A program made the translations under genes and the position numbers. This document shows, piece by piece, positions 37,549-45,837 of a stretch of DNA of 45,837 bases. This DNA is from an uncultured Clostridia bacterium (GTDB lineage: Bacteria > Bacillota > Clostridia > Christensenellales > Aristaeellaceae), in assembly GCA_934663595.1 (NCBI GenBank), contig CAKUKM010000017.1, positions 1 through 45,837 of the forward strand. The letters are read 5' to 3'. Below the pieces are notes generated by a model, which searched no databases, was not told where the DNA came from, and worked only from the letters and a program-made list of their open reading frames with translations. Position 1 is the stretch's first letter. Each line of letters opens with the position of its first letter.

Positions 37549-39355
37549 ATTTCCGCAGGAGCCAGACCTGCATTTCGGTTTCGCCGCGATTGGCGAAGGC
37601 GTAATACGGAATCAGCGTGAGCGGAACGGCCTCGTAGTCCTCCCCCGCCTCGTAATAGAGCGCGTCCGTCGCCTTCGGCCGCCAGGCCGCAGTCTTCAGA
37701 TTGGGCAGCAGGAACGGCCCCGGAACCGCTTCAAACGCCGCATTCAGATCGAGCGCGACGCTGCGGAGATCCGGGCCGTTGTCCACGCCCTCCGCGCAAT
37801 AGACGACCGGGCCGCGCATGACCGCCACGCGCCCCGCATCGGCATGCACCCGGCGATTGGCCGCGATCACCCGCACCGGCATGTCGAGCTCGAACTCAAT
37901 CTCCGTTTTCCCGTGCAGCTCGATATACGCATAGCCATTTCGGATCTCATACGGCGCGCTGAGGCGGAAGCTTCTGCACCAGCCGGGAATGCGCAGCGCG
38001 ATGTGCTTCTTCCGCGCATTGCAAATGATTCGAACGCGCCCGTTTTCCGGATAGGCGGTTTCCTGCGCGATTTCGATATCGCCCGCGCTCGTTTGAGAAT
38101 TCATATACTGGTGCACATACACCGTATCCTCGTCCGCGGTATACAGGTATCCGGCGATGGACGCGATGAACCGCAGCAGGTTCGGCGGGCAGCAGGAGCA
38201 GCTGAATACGGCCACGCGCTGCGTAATCGGGAAGCGCTCCTTCTCCAGCGACGATACGTTGACATGGTTGAAATCCGGATCGATTTCCAGCGGATTTTCA
38301 TAGAAGAACGCCTGTCCATCCATCGATACGCCAGACATCACGCCGTTATACAGCGCGCGCTCGACAATATCGGCGTATTTGGAATCCGCGCCGAAGCCCA
38401 GCATGCGATTGGCGAACATCGCCAGCGCAATCGCGGCGCAGGTCTCGGTGTAGGCCGTCCGGTTCGGCAGGTCGTAATCGATGGTGAACGTCTCTCCAAT
38501 GTGCGAAGAGCCCACGCCGCCGGTGAGATACATGCGCTTCTGAACGATATTGTCAAAGCAGCGCTCGCAGGCCCTGCGCAGCGCGTCGTCGCCATAGGCC
38601 AGCGCCACGTCCGCCGCGCCGCACAGCAGATACAGTGCGCGCACGCAATGGCCCTCCGCGGTGCCGCGATCGCGCAGCGGCATTTCATCCTGATTGTAGT
38701 ATTCATTGAACCATTTCGGATAGAAATTGCCTTCCTCGGGGTGCTTGCCGTGCTCGTCGATAAAGTATTTCGCCAATTCGGCATAGCGCGTCTCGCCGGT
38801 GATTTTCGCAAGCCGCATCAGCGCCAGCTCGATTTCGGGATGGCCCGGCGTGGTAAACGCCGCGCTCTTCTCGGTTTTGAACACCCTTTCGATGTAATCG
38901 GCGAAGCGGCGCATGGCCTTCAGGAAGCGATCCCGGCCGGTGATTTCATAATAGGCAATCGCGGCCTCGAAGAGATGCCCGGCGCAATACAGCTCATGGC
39001 AGCTGCGATGCTGAAAGCGCTGATCCTGCTCGGTCACGAGATAGTGGCTGTTGAAATAGCCGTTCGGATCGCTGTTTTCAATGATGCAGTCGATCGCGCT
39101 CTCGATGGCCGCCGTGATCTGCTCGTCCTCGCCGTCGTTCAGGAGATAGGCCGCGCCCTCCATCCATTTGGCCACGTCGGAATCCCAGAAAATATCGGAT
39201 TTGCCATTGCGAATATCGCATTTCAGCGCCTCAAAGCGCTTCGTTTCCTGAAAGCGATGGTACACCGCCCAAAGCGTCGCGGAGCGATTGGTCTCCTGCC
39301 GCGCCGCCCAATAGCCGCCGGTAATCCTCGTGTGCGAAAAATCAATGTGTTCCAT
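37547..39355 (-). CDS. GH127 beta-L-arabinofuranosidase-like glycoside hydrolase (DUF1680)
   Basis: This 602-residue cytoplasmic enzyme has no signal peptide. The (alpha/alpha)6-barrel core carries the family's zinc and catalytic residues: GETF with Glu288, AYTETC with Glu304 and Cys306 (the candidate nucleophile) and FSCSCCPPN with Cys388/Cys389, spaced as in the Bifidobacterium enzyme HypBA1. The beta-sandwich C-terminal part follows. It should release beta-L-arabinofuranose from oligosaccharides or glycoproteins. ATG 39355 has AGGGGG 6 nt upstream; the ATG at 39376 lacks a good site. It has its own promoter and terminator. Confidence 0.9.
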   Translation of the reverse strand: MEHIDFSHTRITGGYWAARQETNRSATLWAVYHRFQETKRFEALKCDIRNGKSDIFWDSDVAKWMEGAAYLLNDGEDEQITAAIESAIDCIIENSDPNGYFNSHYLVTEQDQRFQHRSCHELYCAGHLFEAAIAYYEITGRDRFLKAMRRFADYIERVFKTEKSAAFTTPGHPEIELALMRLAKITGETRYAELAKYFIDEHGKHPEEGNFYPKWFNEYYNQDEMPLRDRGTAEGHCVRALYLLCGAADVALAYGDDALRRACERCFDNIVQKRMYLTGGVGSSHIGETFTIDYDLPNRTAYTETCAAIALAMFANRMLGFGADSKYADIVERALYNGVMSGVSMDGQAFFYENPLEIDPDFNHVNVSSLEKERFPITQRVAVFSCSCCPPNLLRFIASIAGYLYTADEDTVYVHQYMNSQTSAGDIEIAQETAYPENGRVRIICNARKKHIALRIPGWCRSFRLSAPYEIRNGYAYIELHGKTEIEFELDMPVRVIAANRRVHADAGRVAVMRGPVVYCAEGVDNGPDLRSVALDLNAAFEAVPGPFLLPNLKTAAWRPKATDALYYEAGEDYEAVPLTLIPYYAFANRGETEMQVWLLRK

Positions 39356-39390
39356 ATTCAGCCCCCTTATTTTCAATTTCTCTGGTATTG

Positions 39391-39420
39391 ATTATAAGGG
39401 AAAGCGCGCTCATTGCGCAA
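39391..39420 (-). promoter_or_regulatory. Promoter of the GH127 gene
   Basis: Minus strand: -10 TATAAT (39391-39396) with a weak -35 TTGCGC (39415-39420) at 18 bp. Confidence 0.65.
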
Positions 39421-39429
39421 TACAAAAAG

Positions 39430-39478
39430 CAAAAAAACATGCAAATGCCCCCGATACCGTTTATTCGGCGTCGGAGGC
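39430..39478 (-). terminator. Terminator of the ctpA gene
   Basis: On the minus strand GCCUCCGA pairs with UCGGGGGC (39471-39478 with 39447-39454, one wobble), with an inner CCG/CGG and a T7 run about 9 nt after the stem (39431-39437). Confidence 0.7.
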
Positions 39479-39498
39479 ACTATCGTCTTATATTCCGT

Positions 39499-40716
39499 TT
39501 ATTGCGCCTCAACCAGCTTCTGCAGCTCTTCGATCGCCACGCGCAGCTGATTGTCCGTTTCCGGATCGGGACGCACCGTGCTGATCGTCGCGCCCTCGTC
39601 CAGCTCGACCACCACGTCCGGCTCCAGTCCGGTTCCGTGAATCGAGCGGCCCTTTGGCGAGAAATAGCTCTCCGTGGTATACTGCATGCCCGCGCCGTCC
39701 GATGCGAAGGTGATCATCGTCTGAACGATACCCTTGCCGAACGTCCGCGTGCCGACCACCGTGCCGCGCTCGTCGTCCTGAAACGCTCCGGTGAACAGCT
39801 CCGACGCGCTGGCGGACATGCCGTTGACCATCACGACCATCGGTACCTTCCAGTATTCCGCATCCGTGGAATACTCGGTTCTGTTGCCCTGGCGATCCTC
39901 GACGTACGTCACCAGTCCCTCCGGCAGCACCATATCCGCAATTTCGAGCACGTCCGTCAGCAATCCGCCCGGATTGTTGCGCAGATCGATGATCACGCCG
40001 CTCACATACGCCTTGCGGAACGCGTCCACGGCCTCCTGAAAGCCGGTCACGTCGTTTCCGGTAAACTGCGCGATATTGACATAGCCGATATTGCCATACA
40101 GGATCGAATAATCCACATAGCTGACGTTCACCTTGCCGCGCGTGGCGACGATATCGAGCGCTTCGCCGTCGCGCTGAATCATGATCGTGACCGGCGTTCC
40201 GTCCTCGCCGCGAATCTTATCCACCGCCTGATCCAGCGCGCGCGCGGTATTGTCCGTAATCAGCTCGCCGTCCACGCCGATGATCTGGTCGCCCGCGCGC
40301 AGTCCGGCTTCCTCCGCCGGCGAATCCGGATATACGCGAATGATCTCCAGCGCGCCTTCCTGCGTGCGCTGCACCACCATGCCCACGCCGTGGAACACGC
40401 CGCTGCTCTCCTCTTCCTCCGCCGCGAGCTCCTCGGGCGTATAATAGAAGGTATAGGGATCGCCCAGCGAATCCATCATGCCGCGAATGGCGCCGACGAC
40501 GAGCGCGTCTTCCTCCACGGGCTGATAGTATTGCTCCATCAGCGTCTGGCGCACCTCGTCCAGGCGGCGATAGCGCTCGATCATTGCATATTCCTCTTCG
40601 GAAACGAGGCGATTGACCTGGGACCCGCTCCCGCCCGCCGTAATCAGCGCCGTGCCGACGATCGCCATGATCATCAGCCAGGCCACCGCGCCAAGTGCAA
40701 TTATCTTCCGCTTCAT
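39499..40716 (-). CDS. ctpA: Carboxy-terminal processing protease, S41 family
   Basis: This 405-residue membrane-anchored protease has an N-terminal signal-anchor (about 5-27). Next come an S41 N-terminal helical part (about 45-95) and a PDZ domain (about 105-190, SSGVFHGVGMVV and SPAEEAGLRAGDQIIGVDGELI). The catalytic domain (about 195-370) has the Ser motif SASASELF (301-308) and the general-base Lys in TFGKGIVQ (Lys328). It degrades or trims extracytoplasmic proteins by their C-termini. ATG 40716 has GGGGAGG 6 nt upstream. A terminator-like hairpin abuts that ribosome site. Confidence 0.93.
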   Translation of the reverse strand: MKRKIIALGAVAWLMIMAIVGTALITAGGSGSQVNRLVSEEEYAMIERYRRLDEVRQTLMEQYYQPVEEDALVVGAIRGMMDSLGDPYTFYYTPEELAAEEEESSGVFHGVGMVVQRTQEGALEIIRVYPDSPAEEAGLRAGDQIIGVDGELITDNTARALDQAVDKIRGEDGTPVTIMIQRDGEALDIVATRGKVNVSYVDYSILYGNIGYVNIAQFTGNDVTGFQEAVDAFRKAYVSGVIIDLRNNPGGLLTDVLEIADMVLPEGLVTYVEDRQGNRTEYSTDAEYWKVPMVVMVNGMSASASELFTGAFQDDERGTVVGTRTFGKGIVQTMITFASDGAGMQYTTESYFSPKGRSIHGTGLEPDVVVELDEGATISTVRPDPETDNQLRVAIEELQKLVEAQ

Positions 40717-40729
40717 GCCCTGCCTCCCC

Positions 40730-40762
40730 AAAAGAGCGCAAAAGCCATTCGCCTTCGCGCTC
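40730..40762. terminator. Terminator-like hairpin between the PucR/CdaR-type gene and ctpA
   Basis: GAGCGCGAA pairs with TTTGCGCTC (plus-strand positions 40754-40762 and 40734-40742), followed on the minus strand by TTTT and then immediately by the ctpA ribosome site. On the plus strand it is followed by CCG and T6. Confidence 0.6.
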
Positions 40763-40799
40763 CGTTTTTTCTATCGTATGTAGCTTTGCCGCCGGTTCA

Positions 40800-41870
40800 T
40801 TACAGGCGGAATTTGCGGTTGCCGGTGTTTTTGCCCAGCAGCATCATCATCTTGAACGTGACCGCATCGTCGAAATTGCGCAGATCCAGGCCGATCGTGC
40901 GCTGCACCTTCTCCAGGCGATACACCAGCGTGTTTCTGTGGATGTACAGCTTGCGCGCCGTTTCGGACAGGTTCAGGCTGTTGTCGAAGAAGGTTTCGAT
41001 CGTATGGATCATCTCTTCATTGAACAGCCGCGCGGTCTTGCGGTTGAAGATCTTGCTGTTGTAGCCGGCGCTCATCTCGGGGGTAACCTCGTTCAGGAAG
41101 CGCTCGAGCAGCAGATTGCGATAGACGAACACCGTGCGGTTCGTGTGATAGATGCGGCCAACGTTGATCGCGCTGCGCGCCTCTTCAAACGCCTCGGGAA
41201 TGCTGATCAGATCCTCGCGCGGCTCGGAAATGCCGATGAATACGCCGTGGCCGGTTTCGGTCAGGAACGTGGATTCAATCGCACGCGCATATTCCTCCAG
41301 TTCCTCGAACGTCTCGTCCTCGGAAATGGTCTTCAGCATCGCGACGGAATGGCGGCCGACCTCGGCCAGGCGATCGTCCTCGGAATCGAGGCTGTCGGCC
41401 ATCAGCTTGATCGCGGCCTCGGCTTCCATATCCTGGAAATAGAAATAGATCACACAGCGATTGGCCTGCATCGGAATTCCGTGCTCCGCCGCGAGGGATT
41501 CAAACTCGCTGGTTTCCACATCGCCGCGCAGCATCAGCCGCAGCGACTGCTCGCTGTTCGTGTGCGTCATGTCCTCGCGCAGCATCATATTGATCAGCTC
41601 CGCGCACAGCACCGCGCACTTCTTTACGTCTTCGCTGTCGCCATGCAGACAGATGAACACCGGCTGTTCCTCATTCGTGCCGATCAGCGTAACGCCGCCA
41701 TACACCAGAGGCATCGTCGGGTTCTGGCGAATCGCTTCCGGCAGATTCAGGGTTCTCGAATCGCCCTCCGGCAGAATGATCGCGCCGGTATTGTCCAAAA
41801 GCAGCGCGTTTACATCGATCATATTCAGCACGCGGGCGATCTTCGTCGTTACTCGATGATCCAGATACAT
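40800..41870 (-). CDS. CdaR/PucR-type transcriptional regulator
   Basis: This 356-residue regulator has a C-terminal PucR-type helix-turn-helix (about 295-345: FFDNSLNLSETARKLYIHRNTLVYRLEKVQRTIGLDL). A central GGDEF-like/CdaR region is suggested by CVIYFYF and GHGVFIGIS, and the N-terminal sensor segment resembles carbohydrate-diacid regulators (VTTKIARVLNMIDVNALLLDNTGAII). The inducer is unknown. ATG 41870 follows AGGAGG at 7-8 nt. Its promoter -10 lies inside a 15-bp palindrome. It is upstream of ctpA and GH127 on the same strand. Confidence 0.88.
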   Translation of the reverse strand: MYLDHRVTTKIARVLNMIDVNALLLDNTGAIILPEGDSRTLNLPEAIRQNPTMPLVYGGVTLIGTNEEQPVFICLHGDSEDVKKCAVLCAELINMMLREDMTHTNSEQSLRLMLRGDVETSEFESLAAEHGIPMQANRCVIYFYFQDMEAEAAIKLMADSLDSEDDRLAEVGRHSVAMLKTISEDETFEELEEYARAIESTFLTETGHGVFIGISEPREDLISIPEAFEEARSAINVGRIYHTNRTVFVYRNLLLERFLNEVTPEMSAGYNSKIFNRKTARLFNEEMIHTIETFFDNSLNLSETARKLYIHRNTLVYRLEKVQRTIGLDLRNFDDAVTFKMMMLLGKNTGNRKFRL

Positions 41871-41905
41871 ATTCTTTCCTCCTGTCGAGCGGATGTGCAT
41901 TCATT

Positions 41906-41941
41906 GGGTATAGTATACCCGTTTGCGCGCGCTCAAGTCAA
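41906..41941 (-). promoter_or_regulatory. Promoter of the PucR/CdaR-type gene with an overlapping palindrome
   Basis: Minus strand: -35 TTGACT (41936-41941), 18-bp spacer, -10 TATACT (41912-41917). GGGTATA (41906-41912) and TATACCC (41914-41920) form a perfect palindrome around one central base, covering the -10. Confidence 0.75.
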
Positions 41942-42085
41942 GCCGAAAAGTATATTTCAGATTGATTTCGTGTAAAATCGCCCGTTTTTTGTGCGATTTC
42001 ACCAACAATTAATGCAGGCGCGCCCGGGCATTGTTAGGTCGAGGCTAAGACGCGGCATTTGTGCGTTTTCTTCATCGAAACACCG

Positions 42086-42115
42086 TTGAACAGAGGCGCA
42101 ATTCTATGTTATAAT
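42086..42115 (+). promoter_or_regulatory. Promoter of the methyltransferase-zincin-ABC-F operon
   Basis: -35 TTGAAC (42086-42091), 18-bp spacer, extended -10 TGT-TATAAT (42107-42115). The rest of the gap (41942-42085) has one short stem (AAATCGC/GCGATTT, 41975-41999) and nothing else I can assign. Confidence 0.75.
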
Positions 42116-42138
42116 GTAAAATAGTGAGGTGTGGAATT

Positions 42139-42999
42139 ATGCTGATAGCTTCCGAATGGAAGGATTACGAGGTTCTGGATACCGGCGACGGCGAAAAGCT
42201 GGAGCGCTGGCGCGAATTCATACTGCGCCGCCCCGACCCGCAGGCCATCTGGCCGAAGCAGCGACCGGAAATCTGGACGCGCGCGGACGCGCATTATCAT
42301 CGCTCGCAGAAGGGCGGCGGCGAATGGGAATTCATGAAGCGCCTGCCCGATCGCTGGTCGGTTCGCTATGGCGCGCTTGAGTTCTACGTGCGCCCGACCG
42401 GCTTTAAGCACACGGGCCTCTTCCCCGAGCAGGCGGTCAACTGGGACTGGATGGCCGGCCTGATCCGCAGGGCGAATCGCCCGATTCGGGTGCTGAATCT
42501 GTTCGGCTATACCGGCGGCGCGACGCTGGCCTGCGCATCTGCAGGCGCGAAGGTCACGCATGTGGACGCGGCGAAAGGCATGGTGCAATGGGCGGGCGAA
42601 AACCGCAAGCTCGCCGGAATTGACGAAACGAGCGTGCGCTGGATCGTGGACGACGCGATGAAGTTCGTCGAGCGCGAGGCGCGGCGCGGCAATACCTATG
42701 AAGGCATCCTGATGGATCCGCCGAGCTATGGCCGCGGCCCGGGCGGCGAGGTGTGGAAGCTCGAAAACGAGCTGTACCCGCTGGTCTCCGCGTGCGAAAA
42801 GGTGCTGGCGAAGAACGCGCTGTTTATGCTGATCAACAGCTACACCACCGGTCTTCAGCCGGCGGTGCTGAACAATATGCTGACGATGACGGTTGCGCGC
42901 ACGCGCCCGGGCAAGGTGGTTGCGGATGAAATCGTGCTGCCGGTCACGGCCGGCGGCGTGCTGCCCTGCGGCGCGAGCGGGCGCTGGGAGGGCAAATGA
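42139..42999 (+). CDS. Class I SAM-dependent rRNA methyltransferase-like protein (RlmI/RlmK type)
   Basis: This 286-residue methyltransferase has motif I NLFGYTGGATLACASAGA, the following HVDAAKGMVQWAGENRKL and the catalytic-region motif DPPSYGRG (about 195-202), as in the RlmI/RlmK C-terminal catalytic domain. The N-terminal PUA domain of RlmI is absent. It probably methylates 23S rRNA or another RNA base; the target is not assignable. ATG 42139 follows a weak GAGGTG site. It overlaps the next gene by 4 bp (42996-42999), which in turn overlaps an ABC-F gene. Confidence 0.88.
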   Translation: MLIASEWKDYEVLDTGDGEKLERWREFILRRPDPQAIWPKQRPEIWTRADAHYHRSQKGGGEWEFMKRLPDRWSVRYGALEFYVRPTGFKHTGLFPEQAVNWDWMAGLIRRANRPIRVLNLFGYTGGATLACASAGAKVTHVDAAKGMVQWAGENRKLAGIDETSVRWIVDDAMKFVEREARRGNTYEGILMDPPSYGRGPGGEVWKLENELYPLVSACEKVLAKNALFMLINSYTTGLQPAVLNNMLTMTVARTRPGKVVADEIVLPVTAGGVLPCGASGRWEGK

Positions 43000-43574
43000 A
43001 TCGCCTTCCCGCGGGCTATCGCTGGATCGAAACGCTGGATTTCGTGCGAAACCGGAAGCAATTGCGAATCGTAATGGCGCTTTCGCTGGGACTGATTGCA
43101 ATTCTGCTCGCCCTCGGGCTGATTCTAAGGCCGATTTCGGTTTCCTGGCGATTCATGACCGGCCATTTGTGGACGTTTCCGCTCTGGCTGGCGATGCAGC
43201 TTGCGTACATTCCGCTGCATGAAATCGTGCACGGCGTCTGCATGCGGCTGTTTTCGAGGGAAAAAGTGCGCTACGGGTTTCAGCTCTGCTATGCGTATGC
43301 CGGAAGCGACGCGTATTTTTCGGTGCTTCAGCACAATCTGATTGCGCTCGCGCCGCTGATTTTCTGGGGAATCGCGCTGGCGATACTGGAGCGCGCGCTG
43401 CCGGCGGGCTGGTTCTGGATGCTGTTCAGCGTTCAGATTGCGAACGTATCCGGCTCGGCGGGTGATCTGTATTGCGTGTTCCGCACGCTTCGCTACCCGC
43501 GCGGCGCGCGGATTCAGGATACCGGCGTGAGAATGCGCGTGTTCGCGCCGCGCCCGAAAGAGGAAAAGAAATGA
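42996..43574 (+). CDS. DUF3267-family membrane zincin-like protein
   Basis: This 192-residue membrane protein has four to five hydrophobic segments and an HEIVH motif (HExxH, about 76-80) at the start of a helix. SGSAGDLY near 155 may supply a further metal ligand, as in DUF3267 putative intramembrane metallopeptidases. No substrate is known. It is coupled by ATGA overlaps on both sides, to the methyltransferase upstream and the ABC-F gene downstream. Confidence 0.87.
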   Translation: MNRLPAGYRWIETLDFVRNRKQLRIVMALSLGLIAILLALGLILRPISVSWRFMTGHLWTFPLWLAMQLAYIPLHEIVHGVCMRLFSREKVRYGFQLCYAYAGSDAYFSVLQHNLIALAPLIFWGIALAILERALPAGWFWMLFSVQIANVSGSAGDLYCVFRTLRYPRGARIQDTGVRMRVFAPRPKEEKK

Positions 43575-45496
43575 TACTCCTGACTCTTCAAAATGTAAGC
43601 AAGTCCTTTGCGATGAACAGCATCCTGAAGGATGTAAATCTCACGCTCCAGGCGGGCAGCCGCATGGGGCTGGTCGGCGTGAACGGAAGCGGAAAGTCCA
43701 CGCTGTTCAAGCTGATTTCCGGCCAGCTGGAGCCGGATTCGGGCACGATTTCGCTGTCCAAGGGCGCGCGCGTGGGGGTACTTACGCAGGACGCGGACAT
43801 TCAGAGCAAGCTGACCATTCAGCAGGAGCTCGAGCGCGTGTTTGAGCCGGTGCGCGAAATGGAGCGCCGTCTGCGTGAAATGGAGGCCGAAATGGCCGAA
43901 AAGCACGAGGACGCGGCGGAATTCGAGCGGCTTTCGCACGCCTACGCGCGACTGATGGATCGCTTTGAGGATGCGGGCGGCTATTCATGGCCCAGCCGCA
44001 TTCAGGGCGTGCTCGCGGGTCTCGGATTTGCGCGCGGTCGTGAAACGCAGCCTGCGAATCTGCTGTCCGGCGGCGAAAAGACGCGGCTCTGCCTGGCGCG
44101 ACTGCTTTTGACGCAGCCGGAGCTTCTGATGCTGGACGAGCCGACGAACCATCTGGATCTCGCGTCGGTCGAATGGCTGGAGGACACGCTGAAGAAATAC
44201 AAGGGCACCGTGCTGGTCATTTCGCACGACCGCTATTTCCTGAATTCGGTCTGCGACTGCATGGCGGAGCTTTCGATGCGGCGGCTGACGCAATACGAGG
44301 GCAATTACGATCGCTTTGCGCGCCTGCGCGAGGCGAATCTCGAGCGCCAGCTGAAGGAATACAAGCTCCAGCAGGCGGAAATCATGCGCCAGGAGGCGAT
44401 CATCGCCCGCTATCGCATGTACAATCGCGAAAAATCGATCAAAGCGGCGGAAAGCCGCGAAAAGCGGCTCGAAAAGATGGAGCGGCTCGAAAAGCCGGTC
44501 AGCGAACAGAAGGTGCGCTTCACCTTCGAGGCGCGCCGCCGCACCGGCGACGACGTGCTGATTGCAAAGGAGCTCTCCAAGGGCTTCGAGGGGCGCACTC
44601 TGTTTGAGCATTTCAATCTGCATCTGCGCGCGGGCGACCGCGTGGCGCTGATCGGGCCGAACGGCGTGGGCAAAACGACGCTGCTGCGCGTGATCATCGG
44701 TCAGCTGCCGCCGGATACGGGCTCGGTCATCTTCGGCTCGAACGTGGATTTGGGGTATTACGATCAGCAGCAGTCCGGCCTGCACCCGGAAAAGGACGTG
44801 CTCAACGAGCTGTGGGACGATTTCCCGCGGCTGGAGGTGGATCGCATTCGCAGCGTGCTGGCGCTGTTCCTGCTGACCGGCGACGATGTGTTTCAGCCGA
44901 TCTCGACGCTGTCCGGCGGCGAAAGAGGCCGCGTGGCGCTGGCGAAGCTGATGCTGCGGAAGGACAATTTCCTGCTGCTGGACGAGCCGACGAACCATCT
45001 GGACATGGACAGCCGCGAGGTGCTGGAGGACGCGCTCACGAGCTTCGACGGCACGCTCCTGACCGTATCGCACGACCGCTATTTCATCAATCGCATCGCA
45101 AACCGCGTAATCGAAATGCACCCGGACGGTGTGCGCGAATACCTCGGCAATTACGACGATTATCTGGAAAAGAAGCGCCTCGAGGCGTCGGGCGCGACGG
45201 AAGAAGCGCTGTCCGGAAAAACGCGCACGCAGCTCGACAAGGAAAAGCGTCGCGAGCGCATGCGCACGGAATCCGCAAAGACGCTGAAGGCAAATCTGGC
45301 CAAAACCGAAAAGGCAATTGCCGAAACGGAGCAGAAAATCGCCGCGCTCGAAGCGCAAATGGCCGATCCGGAGACCTACAAATCGCCGGACGCGGCGCAG
45401 GCCGTCGCGCGCGAGCACAAACAGACGCAGGACGATCTCGACGCGCTGTACGAATCCTGGGAGGAACTCTCCGAAGCCGTCGCCGAACTGGATTAG
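43571..45496 (+). CDS. ABC-F family ATPase (ribosome-associated)
   Basis: This 641-residue soluble tandem-ABC protein has no membrane domain. NBD1 has Walker A GVNGSGKS (36-43), LLSGGEKTR and LMLDEPTNHLDL. The inter-domain linker (about 240-320) is highly charged and helical, the P-site tRNA interaction motif region of ABC-F proteins. NBD2 has GPNGVGKT, LSGGERGR and LLLDEPTNHLDM. A C-terminal coiled-coil (about 540-640) matches Uup/YdiF-type members. It is likely to act on stalled or antibiotic-bound ribosomes; no resistance subclass can be assigned by eye. AGGAAAAG precedes ATG 43571, which overlaps the upstream stop. A terminator follows at 45521-45548. Confidence 0.93.
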   Translation: MILLTLQNVSKSFAMNSILKDVNLTLQAGSRMGLVGVNGSGKSTLFKLISGQLEPDSGTISLSKGARVGVLTQDADIQSKLTIQQELERVFEPVREMERRLREMEAEMAEKHEDAAEFERLSHAYARLMDRFEDAGGYSWPSRIQGVLAGLGFARGRETQPANLLSGGEKTRLCLARLLLTQPELLMLDEPTNHLDLASVEWLEDTLKKYKGTVLVISHDRYFLNSVCDCMAELSMRRLTQYEGNYDRFARLREANLERQLKEYKLQQAEIMRQEAIIARYRMYNREKSIKAAESREKRLEKMERLEKPVSEQKVRFTFEARRRTGDDVLIAKELSKGFEGRTLFEHFNLHLRAGDRVALIGPNGVGKTTLLRVIIGQLPPDTGSVIFGSNVDLGYYDQQQSGLHPEKDVLNELWDDFPRLEVDRIRSVLALFLLTGDDVFQPISTLSGGERGRVALAKLMLRKDNFLLLDEPTNHLDMDSREVLEDALTSFDGTLLTVSHDRYFINRIANRVIEMHPDGVREYLGNYDDYLEKKRLEASGATEEALSGKTRTQLDKEKRRERMRTESAKTLKANLAKTEKAIAETEQKIAALEAQMADPETYKSPDAAQAVAREHKQTQDDLDALYESWEELSEAVAELD

Positions 45497-45520
45497 GCGG
45501 AATTGCAAACGCACCAATAG

Positions 45521-45548
45521 GGCCAGCGTCCCAGGGCGCCGGCCTTTT
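45521..45548 (+). terminator. Terminator of the ABC-F operon
   Basis: GGCC-A-GCG (45521-45528) pairs with CGC-C-GGCC (45537-45544) and is followed by TTTT. The stem has one internal mismatch. Confidence 0.75.
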
Positions 45549-45652
45549 CAATTCTCGCTCCGTTCGGCCCTTTCGCCCGAAAATTTCGCGCAAAATCGGC
45601 GGGAAATTCCTCGCCGATTGAATTCGGATATGCGGTTGCGCTCGATTATTTC

Positions 45653-45837
45653 TTATTTTATCTTTATGCCGTTCCTTTCACACCACTCGATGGCGAATTT
45701 CCGGCAAATTGTGTTGTAAAATTCGTTATAGGTCGGATGTTTCGCGGTCGCTTCCTCGGACGAATGCTCGCGCGCATGCTGGATGATCTTCGAATACGCC
45801 TCGCAGAATTCTCCGGATAACTTCGCAAAAACGCGAT
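45653..45837 (-). CDS. C-terminal end of an unrecognised protein (truncated by window edge)
   Basis: A minus-strand frame without a start codon enters from the right edge and ends at a TAA (45653-45655). Its 61 residues are mixed charged and aromatic with normal composition, for example CEAYSKIIQHAREHSSEE and FAIEWCERNGIKIK near the end. The other two minus frames have stops or an Arg/Ser-rich composition, so this is the coding one. I do not recognise the family. Confidence 0.7.
   Translation of the reverse strand, partial: RVFAKLSGEFCEAYSKIIQHAREHSSEEATAKHPTYNEFYNTICRKFAIEWCERNGIKIK

Noticed and set aside
41975..41999. Small hairpin AAATCGC/GCGATTT as a riboswitch or terminator
   Set aside because: Seven-bp AT-rich stem with an 11-nt loop, upstream of the promoter, so it is not in a transcript leader.
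1..45837. tRNA/rRNA genes, prophage, integrase or insertion-sequence transposase
   Set aside because: No cloverleaf with a TTCGA-type T-loop, no rRNA-like stretch and no transposase or phage protein motif was found in any frame.

Overview
The window looks like chromosome from a high-GC (by eye about 60%) Clostridia-type Gram-positive bacterium. The evidence is strong AGGAGG-type ribosome binding sites, TTGACA/TATAAT-like promoters with 17-bp spacers, Firmicutes families (YjdF, Hsp33, BmpA-type nucleoside ABC transporter, CtpA, CdaR/PucR-type regulator) and no plasmid, phage or transposase gene. I cannot place it below class level. The high GC gives nearly every gene a long antisense shadow frame, and I have left these out.

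Left part (1-12.8 kb): the tail of a possible radical-SAM protein coupled to a soluble ABC ATPase; a ketopantoate-reductase-like enzyme; a secreted GLUG-type repeat protein next to a TetR regulator with its own operator; a secreted L,D-transpeptidase; a frameshifted small membrane protein; a two-gene 2-oxoacid dehydrogenase operon (double-lipoyl E2, then a fused E1 alpha-beta) with no E3; and a secreted alpha/beta hydrolase. The hydrolase stop codon lies at the edge of three tandem 114-bp repeats that end in a strong terminator.

Middle (12.8-24.3 kb): a colinear run of methyltransferase, hslO (Hsp33), TPR protein, HEAT-like protein and zinc-ribbon/TPR membrane protein; a TIM-barrel sugar isomerase divergent from a long AlaX-type tRNA editing protein; and an ABC transporter (ATPase plus two permeases) of the nucleoside/BMP type lacking its binding protein. 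It is followed by a 330-bp gene-free block packed with nested hairpins and bounded by two copies of the same 34-35 bp terminator hairpin. This block is the least explained structure in the window.

Right part (24.3-45.8 kb): yjdF with a leader that looks like a yjdF-class (azaaromatic) riboswitch; an overlapping TetR, phospholipase-C-like and nitroreductase operon; a LysR regulator divergent from a YoaK/DUF1275 membrane protein across interlocking inverted repeats; TfoX-N plus a kinase-GNAT fusion; tcdA, murI and an acyltransferase; a LarA-like nickel-pincer protein coupled to an aminotransferase; a complete polar amino-acid ABC transporter; a GH127 arabinofuranosidase, a CtpA protease and a CdaR/PucR-type regulator; and a coupled operon of an RlmI/K-like methyltransferase, a DUF3267 zincin and an ABC-F ATPase. 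The window ends inside an unrecognised minus-strand gene.

Most genes are ordinary housekeeping, transport or stress genes in short operons with ATGA stop/start overlaps. The accessory interest is in the non-coding blocks (12.2-12.6, 23.9-24.25 and 24.7-24.8 kb) and in operators visible in regulator promoters.
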